Shown: in pieces, positions 56,881 to 64,000 of the stretch | Numbering within the stretch: position 1 is the stretch's first letter | Layout: each line of letters opens with the position of its first letter | Position numbers and translations under genes: made by a program | Notes under the pieces: model-generated | Database searches by the model: none | Seen by the model: only the letters and a program-made list of their open reading frames with translations | Told to the model about the DNA's origin: nothing | Origin: Branchipolynoe longqiensis | Taxonomy: Eukaryota > Annelida > Polychaeta > Phyllodocida > Polynoidae | DNA: 64,000 nucleotides | Assembly: GCA_030323885.1 (NCBI GenBank) | Contig: CM059203.1 | Coordinates: 5,875,297 to 5,939,296 of the forward strand | Direction of reading: 5' to 3'

Positions 56881-57014
56881 TTGCTCAATTCAAAACGGTT
56901 GTTGCCGCATTGGAAAAGAAAACAGGATAGAGGGTGGGGGGGGGGGGTTAAAAAAAAAAGTAAAAATAAAATAATAAATCCAAGTCATTCTCTGGACTAA
57001 ACTCAAAGCAAACA

Positions 57015-57370
57015 TTGTTTGTTTGTTGTTGTATTATGTCCTAGCAACATCTAAGGTCATGTCAGGACAGGTACCGACTTGTGACAGAGAACACTCATGG
57101 TGACTTTATAGTGCTGCCCCACTGGGAAATCAGGCCACCAGCACCATGACCTGATATCCCACCCAGTCACATTATCCTGACACTGAACTAACCAGTCCTT
57201 GGCCTATCCTATTAATGCAGAGTGCGAAGCTAGGATTAGTGACAAGTATCAATTTTAAAGTCATTGGTTTGACACGACCAGGGTTCGAACCCACAAACCT
57301 GTGAGTTTGGATCACCCGATCTACCAAAACAGGCGACGGATGCTCAACTCATTCAGCCACCCCGTCTGGT
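57015..57370 (-). mobile_element. SINE-A1, full length
   Basis: Flanked by AAAGCAAACA on both sides (target duplication). Complete from tail to head. Confidence 0.9.
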
Positions 57371-57438
57371 CGAAAAGCAAACAAAATACAAATAAAAACG
57401 ACAATAAAAATAGAGAACAACATTATTTCCATTTCATG

Positions 57439-57770
57439 ACGGGATGGCCGAATGAGTTAGAGCGTCCGTCTCCCGTGCTGGTAGATCGTGGGGTCGTGGG
57501 TTCGAACCCTGGTTGAGTCAAACCAATGACTTTAAAATTGATACTTGTCGTTTCCTAGCCAGGTGCTTGTCATCATTAGGACAGGACAAGGAATGGTGTG
57601 CTCAGTGTCAGGATAATGTGACTGAGTTGGATATCAGGTCATGGTGACAGCGGAATGGTTTCCCAGTTGGACAGAACTATAAAGTTGCCATGAGCGCGCA
57701 CTGTCACAAGTTGGTACCCATCCTGATATGACCTTAGATGTTGCTAGGACGTAAAACAACAACAAACAAA
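57439..57770 (+). mobile_element. SINE-A1, full length, 10-bp target duplication
   Basis: The target CCATTTCATG is at 57429-57438 and 57771-57780. 332 bp with intact A and B boxes (GGCCGAATGAG, GGTTCGAACCC). Confidence 0.94.
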
Positions 57771-57854
57771 CCATTTCATGCCAAGCGACCCCCAGCCGAT
57801 AAAAAAACAAAAGAAATAAGACCTGTGTTCAGCTGTGTTCGGGAATCAGGTCAT

Positions 57855-58025
57855 CAGCATTTGCGCTGGTTACCGACACGAATCCCCCTTTGTACACAAA
57901 GCCACCGCCCAGGCACCAGCGCACCATTTTCCCGCCATTTTCGCTGGTTACCGACACGAGTGGCTCAATGTACATGGCGATACCGGTCGGGCACCAGCGA
58001 AACCACTTTCCCGCCATTTGCGCTG
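57855..58025. repeat. About 80-bp tandem repeat, two copies
   Basis: CGCTGGTTACCGACACGA and TTTCCCGCCATTT each occur twice in order. Confidence 0.75.
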
Positions 58026-58036
58026 ATTGAGGGCGT

Positions 58037-58455
58037 CATGAATGAGCAGACGACATTTGACGTCGTGACGTGAGAGCGCCATTGAAAGCTCAGCGGCAGC
58101 CCAACTGCAATTTTGAATTTTAATAGAAGATGCCTAATGTTCGGTTCTGTTTGAGTTCTAGTATTAGCCCTGTTTAAATTAAATTCAATGGCAATGGCCT
58201 GCTTTAAAAAATAATTAAATTAAATTTCAATAAAAATAAGTTTATTGAAAAGAAAGGAACTGTTTCTACGACGACATGGGTGGTAAACATTTCCAACGGC
58301 AGGTTTGAATTGATCGATTTACCCTTGGAAAGTAATTGATACGACATTACGAATATGAGTGCGCCTCTGGAAAATTATAGCTGCAACATTAGTCCAATGA
58401 AAGCAGCTCACAGGTTTTGAAACCAAAACACTTATTTAGATTTTATTCTGCACAT
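58037..58455. other. Unassigned DNA
   Basis: AT-rich, with no recognised feature beyond a short M1 fragment at about 58414-58450. Confidence 0.45.
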
Positions 58456-58458
58456 CCA

Positions 58459-58813
58459 TTAAAGTTGCATAGTCCGATGCTTTTGAGTTTCTGTCATTTT
58501 CTGAGTTAAATATATTAAATTGATTGTTACAGCCTCCCTTACTTTAGTTTGAAGTAACTTTTATTTTAAATGTCGAACTTTTGAGATATTCGAAGCGCAA
58601 CCATCCACAAATAATTTTGGCAAGCATGCCAAAACTCTGACACCATAGGCTTCTGCAGTAACACATTCTATTAATTTGGTTCTGTATGCCCTTCTATATG
58701 GCGACAAGTGGTTAATATGTGCACCAGTATCTAGGTTTGATATGTAGAATCAAATCTGGATAATTGCTTTTGTTTTGAAAATTTGATGTTTTCATCGGAC
58801 AATGCAGCTTTAA
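58459..58813 (+). mobile_element. TTAA MITE (M1), full length
   Basis: TTAAAGTTGCATAGTCCGAT at the left. The right end, CATCGGACAATGCAGCTTTAA, has one change. A partial copy follows at 58814-58935. Confidence 0.85.
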
Positions 58814-58936
58814 CTTTGGAGATATTTGAAGTTCAACCATGCCAAATTAATTTTTGGCAAGCACGCCAAAACTCTGACACCATAGGCGTCTGCAATAACA
58901 GGTTCTCTTAAATTGCATCTGAGAATCAAATCTAGA

Positions 58937-59220
58937 TAGTCCGATGAAAACATCAAATTTTCAAAACCAAAACACTCACCTATATTTGATTCTACATATC
59001 TAACTTAGATACTGGTCGACTTATTAAGCCTTTGTGGCCACATCGAAGGGCATGCTGAGTCTCGTTAATAGAACCTGTTTCTGCATAAGCCTATGGTGTC
59101 AGAGTTTTGGTGTGCTTGCCAAAATTAATCTTGCATGCTTGTGCCTCAAATATCTCCAAGGTTGGGCATTTAAAATAAAAGTTCCTGCAAGGTAAAGTAA
59201 GATAGATTATAACAATCAAT
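58937..59220 (-). mobile_element. TTAA MITE (M1), partial
   Basis: From TAGTCCGATGAAAACATCAA to AGATTATAACAATCAATTTA, where it meets the next copy. Confidence 0.8.
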
Positions 59221-59891
59221 TTAAAGTTGCATAGTCCGATGGTTTTGAATTTCTGCCATTTTTCTGAGATAAATATATTTAATTGGTTGTTATATTGGTT
59301 GTTATATTGGTGTTCTCTGTGGCGGAGTGGTTAGAGTGTCTGACTTTTTCTAGGTCCGACTCCTAATCTGAAGGTCAGTGGTTCGATTCCCTGTGCCCCC
59401 ACCTCTGCCAATTTGGATTTCCACCGCTGTGTATAACTTACAGCGTCATCAAAGGCCAGTTGCTCTCATACCATGTCTATGTGGTGTGGGAGGTTAAAAA
59501 TCCCTTGGGTCGGTAAAAGTGTAGGCTCGGGCTTTCTATCGACAAACTGTCTAATGGTGAAAACAAGCCTATTCAGGCTTATCCATGATAGGCAGTATAA
59601 ATCTTCAACAAAATAACCTACCTTACTTTAGTTTGAAGTAACTTTCATTTTAAATAGCTAACTTTTGAGATATTTGAAGTGTAAACGTCCTAAATTGATT
59701 TTGGCAAGCACGCCAAAATTCTCACCATAGGCTTATGCAGTAACAGGTTCTGTTAAATTGACTCAGTATGCCCTTTTATGTGGCGACAAATGTATAAGTG
59801 AACCAATATCTAAGTTAGATATGTAGAATGAAATCTAGGTGAATCTTTTTGTTTTTAAAATATGATGCTTCATTGGACTATGCAGCTTTAA
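59221..59891 (+). mobile_element. TTAA MITE (M1) split by SINE-C
   Basis: Left part 59221-59310, right part 59608-59891 ending GGACTATGCAGCTTTAA. A partial end of another copy follows at 59892-59946. Confidence 0.85.
59311..59607 (+). mobile_element. SINE-C, full length
   Basis: GTTCTCTGTGGCGGAGTGG head, perfect B box GGTTCGATTCC, and end GCAGTATAAATCTTCAA. Confidence 0.9.
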
Positions 59892-60026
59892 TATATTTAT
59901 CTCAGAAATGGCTGACGCTCAAAAGCATCGGACTATGCAACTTTAAGGACTTGTTGTACATAGTAGGGGAAAGTAAATCAATTTAATAGAACCTGTTACT
60001 GCAGAAGCCTGGAGTGTAAGAGTTTT

Positions 60027-60115
60027 GTCAGAATGACCATATGTTTGACGTCCAATAGCCGATGATAAAAATCAACGTGCTCTAGAGGCATCATTAAATA
60101 AAACAAACTTTCCTT
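60027..60115 (+). mobile_element. SINE-B 3' fragment
   Basis: GTCAGAATGACCATATGTTT to the AAATAAAACAAACTTTCC tail. Confidence 0.82.
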
Positions 60116-60156
60116 TTTGTCACTGTCTTCAGTCCTTCCTGAGGGACCAGCAGAAC

Positions 60157-60239
60157 TTAAAGTTGCATAGTCTGATGCTTTTGAATTTCTATATTTTTAC
60201 TGAGATAAATATATTAGATCAATCACTAGTATCTACTTT
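60157..60239 (+). mobile_element. TTAA MITE (M1), left end
   Basis: TTAAAGTTGCATAGTCTGAT and about 60 bp of interior, cut off by the inverted-repeat arm. Confidence 0.75.
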
Positions 60240-60520
60240 ACACTCGTCCCCCTGGAATTGTAAGTCTTTTAACGCTTACAATTACATACATACAGGCAGT
60301 GCAACGCACTTACATACACAGGGTAGTGTCAACAACCGTACAGCACATAGCTTGTACAGGATCACACATATAGCTTGTATGCGGCTCCTTGCCTGACAGG
60401 TCAGTGCAGACCACTACACTATATTAGATTGATCATTATAATCTATCTTACTTTAGCTTAAAGTAACTCTGCTTGAAAATGACTAATTTAGGAGATATTT
60501 GAAGTGAAGAAATGCTAAGT

Positions 60521-60814
60521 TAAAATTGCATTGTCCGATGGTTTTAGTTCAAAGTTACTTTTATTTTAAATGGTAAACTTTTTAGATATTTTGAGTGCAA
60601 ACATGGAAAATTAGTTTTGGCAAGCTTGCCAAATCTCTGACTCCATAGACTTCTGCAGTAACAGGTTCTGTTAAATTGACTCAGTATTGCCTTCTACGCA
60701 GAAACAAATGCTTAATAAGTGCATCAGTATCTAAGTTAGATATGTAAAGTCAAATCCAGATAAATTATCTGATTTTGAAAATTTGATATTTCATCGGACT
60801 ATGCAGCTTTAAGG
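60521..60814 (+). mobile_element. TTAA MITE (M1), internally deleted
   Basis: TTAAAATTGCATTGTCCGAT at the left and CATCGGACTATGCAGCTTTAA at the right, with an interior shorter than the 355-bp norm. Confidence 0.82.
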
Positions 60815-60910
60815 ATTTGATGCCACATAGAAGGGACTACGGAAGCCATTTAGCAGAACCTGTTACTAGGGAAGCCTATGTCGTCAGAGTTTTGGCAAGC
60901 TTGCCAAAAT

Positions 60911-61263
60911 TAAAGCTGCATAGTCCGATGAAAACATAAAATTGTCAAAACCAAAACAATTATCTAGATTTGATTCTACTTATCTAACTTAGATACTGAT
61001 GCACTTATTGAACATTTGTCATCACATATAAGGGGATACTGAGTCAATTAATAGACCCTGTTACTGCAGAAGCCTATGGTGATAGAGTTTTGGTGTGCTT
61101 GCCAAAATTAATTTTGCATGGTTACAATTCAAATATCTCAAAAGTTGGCGATTTAAAATAAAAGTTACTTCAAACTAAAGTAAGGTAGATTATAATGAAC
61201 AACCTAATATGTTTATCTCAGAAAATGAGAGAAACTCAAAACCATCGGACAATGCAATTTTAA
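60911..61263 (-). mobile_element. TTAA MITE (M1), full length
   Basis: TTAAAGCTGCATAGTCCGAT to ATCGGACAATGCAATTTTAA. Confidence 0.85.
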
Positions 61264-61607
61264 CTTAGCATTTCTTCACTTCAAATATCTCCTAAATTAG
61301 TCATTTTCAAGCAGAGTTACTTTAAGCTAAAGTAAGATAGATTATAATGATCAATCTAATATAGTGTAGTGGTCTGCACTGACCTGTCAGGCAAGGAGCC
61401 GCATACAAGCTATGCGTGTGATCCTGTACAAGCTATGTGCTGTACGGTTGTTGAACCTACCCTGTGTATGTAAGTGCGTTGCACTGCCTGTATGTATGTA
61501 ATTGTAAGCATTAAAAGACTTACAATTCCAGGGGGACGAGTGTAGTGGTCTGCACTGACCTCTCAGGCAAGGAGCCACATACACAGGTAGGCATGGGTAG
61601 TGTGTTG

Positions 61608-61712
61608 ATATCAGGGAGCCTAGGTGGTGTAATGGTTAGCACACTGGGCCGGAATGCAAAGAGATGTGGGTTCGAGTCCCGCTCTAGGCGCAATATTTCC
61701 CATTTTCATCAC
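61608..61712 (+). mobile_element. SINE-F (tRNA-Gln-like head)
   Basis: AGCCTAGGTGGTGTAATGGT, then TAGCACACTGG, and a B box GGGTTCGAGTCCC. The first 40 bases resemble tRNA-Gln, but no intact cloverleaf follows. An M1 end adjoins at 61719-61767. Confidence 0.78.
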
Positions 61713-61879
61713 CCCCATGACAATATTTATCTCAGAAAATCAAAACCATTGGACTATGCAACTTTAACATAGTCAAACCCCCCCCCCCCCTCCACACCCA
61801 CCCACCATTTTTCAGCTCCAATTCAGCAATGGCCATTTTGGATTGAGCAATGGTTGGTGAGGTTTCTCACTTTACAACA

Positions 61880-61950
61880 CTCCCCGGACGTGATGGCCGA
61901 GTGGGCAGCGTGCACACTTCCCGTGCGGGATATCATGGGTTCAGACCCAA
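61880..61950 (+). mobile_element. tRNA-like SINE head
   Basis: GATGGCCGAGTGGGCAGCGT (A box TGGCCGAGTGGG) and a degraded B box (GGTTCAGACC), too decayed to be a tRNA gene. Confidence 0.5.
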
Positions 61951-61993
61951 ACAAACCTACAGTATTCTTCTTGACATAATGCAAGCCATATAT

Positions 61994-62250
61994 ATATATA
62001 TGAAGAGTTCAGGCGCAAAAACACGTAAATGCCAATCCAAAAATGTAGTTTAAATAAAAGCTTTTACCTGAAAATAATTTTAATTCTCACTAATTCAACT
62101 TTTGATATGATCACATGGTTATGGAGGAATAAACAAAACAGTAGGAATATAAAAGAATAAACTTGTCGAAGGTTTGATTCCGATGTTTCTCTCCATTTTT
62201 TGTATTGGCATTTACGTGGTTTTGCGCCTGAACTCTTCATATATATAAAT
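61994..62250. repeat. Short inverted repeat (arms about 50 bp)
   Basis: ATGAAGAGTTCAGGCGCAAA, then ACACGTAAATGCCAAT, at about 61999-62037 recurs inverted at about 62200-62240. This may be the ends of a small MITE. Confidence 0.7.
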
Positions 62251-62302
62251 ATACACATATATGTACATGAATCAGGATCACGAAAAGAGGCCAATTGGGG
62301 AA

Positions 62303-62705
62303 AGTTGTCGGCATCGAGCATTGGATGTCGGCGTCGAACAATATAATTATAGTTTAGCATTGACAGAGGTATTGGAAAGTCCTTAAATTTATCCTGAATC
62401 TAAAGGTACAGAAAATACAACAACCTTATTTGTTTCTAGGATAATTTAATATAAAACAAAGAAATACACTACACTTTAAGAATTGCGACGCCGATATCTG
62501 TTAAAGTTGTCGGCGTTGAGCATTGGATGTCGGCGTCGAACGGCATAATTATAGTTTAGCATTGACAGAGGTGTTGCAAAGTCCTTAACTTTATCCTGAA
62601 TGTAAAGGTAGAGAAAATACAACAACCTTATTTGTTTCTAGGATAATTTAATATAAAACAAAGAAATGCACTACACTTTAAGAATTGCGACGCCGACATC
62701 TAAAT
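62303..62705. repeat. 212-bp tandem duplication (two copies)
   Basis: AAAGTTGTCGGC(A/G)T(C/T)GAGCA at about 62301 and 62513, with GAATTGCGACGCCGA(T/C)ATCT closing each copy. The copies differ by scattered substitutions. Confidence 0.88.
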
Positions 62706-63150
62706 AAACCACCAATTGTCCCATTTTCGTGAGGCTGACTCACTATATATATTCCTTTACAATTACATACACAGATATCCTGCAACCAAACTCTATGTAC
62801 CTTTCCCCCAGTGTAAGATATGCAATTGCGTCTCCCTTGGCCAGTTGCATTCCGCAGCGCTCTGGAAAAACTGAGCTATCGAACCTCTCAAAACACATGC
62901 ACTACATTTCGACTGAGGTGCTACTGCGGTTGCAGTTCCACTTGTACCACGCGCCAGCCGTCCCTGAACAAGGGTCGGGAGGGACACGTATTTGTGGCAT
63001 ACATCATGCTCGCTACAACATCACCAAGGCATAGCACTTAGCAGGGCGGATTACAGAAACAAAACCGGAAGCTATAATTCCACCATTTGCATATTCCCAC
63101 TATAATTCTCAACAGCTTATGGTGGATGCCAAAAAGGCTACTAACTAACT
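62706..63150. other. Repeat-poor unassigned DNA
   Basis: Short open frames on both strands near 62790-63040 have no recognisable homology or splice context. Confidence 0.45.
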
Positions 63151-63160
63151 GTACCAGTAG

Positions 63161-63503
63161 GCTGTGTGTGTTTGTTGTTGTTTTACGTCATAGCAACATC
63201 TAAGGTCATATCAGGACGGGTACCGACTTGTGACAGTGCGCACTCATGGCGACTTTATAGTGCTGTCCCACTGGGAAACCAGGCTGCCGGTATCATGACC
63301 TGGTATCCCACTCAGTCACATTATCCTGACACTGAGCACACCAGTCCTTGCCCTGTCCTAATAATGCCGAGCGCCTGGCTAGGAAGCGACAAGTATCAAT
63401 TTTTAAGTCATTGGTTTGACTCGACCAGGGTTCGAACCCATGGCACAACGATCTACCAGCACGGGAGACGGATGCTCTAACTCATTCGGCCATCCCGTCT
63501 GGT
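63161..63503 (-). mobile_element. SINE-A1, full length
   Basis: GTACCAGTA at 63151-63159 and 63504-63512 is the target duplication. Intact B box (GGGTTCGAACCC) and A box on the reverse strand. Confidence 0.93.
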
Positions 63504-63630
63504 GTACCAGTAAGCAAACAAAGAAGAATTAAGAAGGGTAAAACATAACTTTCAGTAGGAATATCTGAGGGAAATAAGGATTTACAAATGATGGGTTAGC
63601 AGTAATGTGGTATTTATCCACATTGGACAG

Positions 63631-64000
63631 ACACCACATTACCACTCTGATGTTGTACTGAGAATTCACTGAGTGAAACTACACCACATTACCACTCTGA
63701 TGTTGTACTGACAATTCACCGAGTGAAACTACACCACATTACCACTCTGATGTTGTACTGAGAATTCACCGATTGAAACTGCACCACATTACCACTCTGA
63801 TGTTGTACTGACAATTCACCAAGTGAAACTACACCACATTACCACTCTGATGTTGTACTGAGAATTCACCGAGTGAAACTACACCACATTACCACTCTGA
63901 TGTTGTACTGATAATTCACCGAGTGAAACTACACCACATTACCACTCTGATGTTGTACTGAGAATTCACCGAGTGAAACTACACCACATTACCACTCTGA
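63631..64000. repeat. 50-bp satellite, at least 7 copies, open to the right
   Basis: ACACCACATTACCACTCTGA recurs at exactly 50-base steps (63631, 63681, 63731, 63781, 63831, 63881, 63931, 63981). Every second unit has AGAATTCAC (an EcoRI site) and the others have ACAATTCAC or ATAATTCAC, a 100-bp dimer pattern. Confidence 0.95.

Larger units (their letters stand above)
60240..61543. repeat. 306-bp-arm inverted repeat with a 692-bp spacer
   Basis: Arms 60240-60545 and 61238-61543 are equal in length and near-identical reverse complements, from ACACTCGTCCCCCTGG to the M1 piece. The arms mix SINE-F-associated sequence (GCGGCTCCTTGCCTGACAGG) with M1 sequence. The spacer holds further M1 copies. 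Confidence 0.88.

Noticed and set aside
57439..57520. tRNA genes suggested by good A and B boxes (also at 22111, 45138, 52404, 59311, 61608)
   Set aside because: All are heads of SINEs: no closing acceptor stem, a shared SINE body follows, and several have target-site duplications.

Overview
The window is animal nuclear DNA. It has a very large protein exon at the left edge, followed by about 47 kb with almost no recognisable coding sequence but many tRNA-derived SINEs, MITE-like DNA elements, minisatellites and one assembly gap. Long introns or intergenic DNA, GT/AG splice signals, several SINE families with Pol III A/B boxes, and TA-, TTAA- and TAA-flanked inverted-repeat elements all point to a metazoan. 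The SINE repertoire looks like that of a marine lophotrochozoan, most likely a mollusc; this is inferred from memory of repeat style and not from a search.

Region 1 (1-16481): one uninterrupted reading frame of about 5,490 codons, open at the left edge and ending at a strong splice donor (CAG|GTATGT) in phase 0. It encodes a giant, acidic, low-complexity protein built almost wholly of internal repeats: diverged LGE-type repeats, five YDN(V/L) motifs, a 32-residue VTDT repeat, about 18 TPPFP motifs (many inside a 265-residue tandem module), about 40 consecutive heptads, recurring DREV modules and a triple 36-residue repeat. I cannot name the family. The frame runs on 36 codons past the donor into intronic sequence and stops inside a SINE, so that tail is not treated as protein.

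Region 2 (16482-35800): probable intron, then unassigned DNA. It holds dozens of SINE copies, several with clear target-site duplications and SINE-into-SINE insertions. It also holds Tc1/mariner-like short elements, TTAA-ended MITEs, and a group of TAA/TTA-flanked elements each built of one short word repeated dozens of times. A juxtaposed acceptor/donor at 33510/33511, followed 35 nt later by a second donor, looks like a recursive splice site, a micro-exon or a terminal exon. A CCAAT / E-box / E-box / CRE / CCAAT cluster lies at 34.47-34.58 kb.

Region 3 (35800-42700): a CTCTCA microsatellite running into a 500-N gap, two hairpin-rich elements that share an inner core, a Z-DNA-like tract beside a 550-bp polypurine tract, and a tandem array of about 76-bp units derived from the end of the main SINE.

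Region 4 (42700-52700): a near-identical 1.16-kb tandem duplication with both breakpoints in SINEs, further SINE families, a LINE-leader-like stretch, and a short peptide resembling part of a gelsolin repeat.

Region 5 (52700-64000): a 1.9-kb composite of short ATCCA-rich minisatellites, a G-rich minisatellite, a nest of TTAA MITEs including a 306-bp-arm inverted repeat, a 212-bp tandem duplication, and a 50-bp satellite that runs off the right edge.
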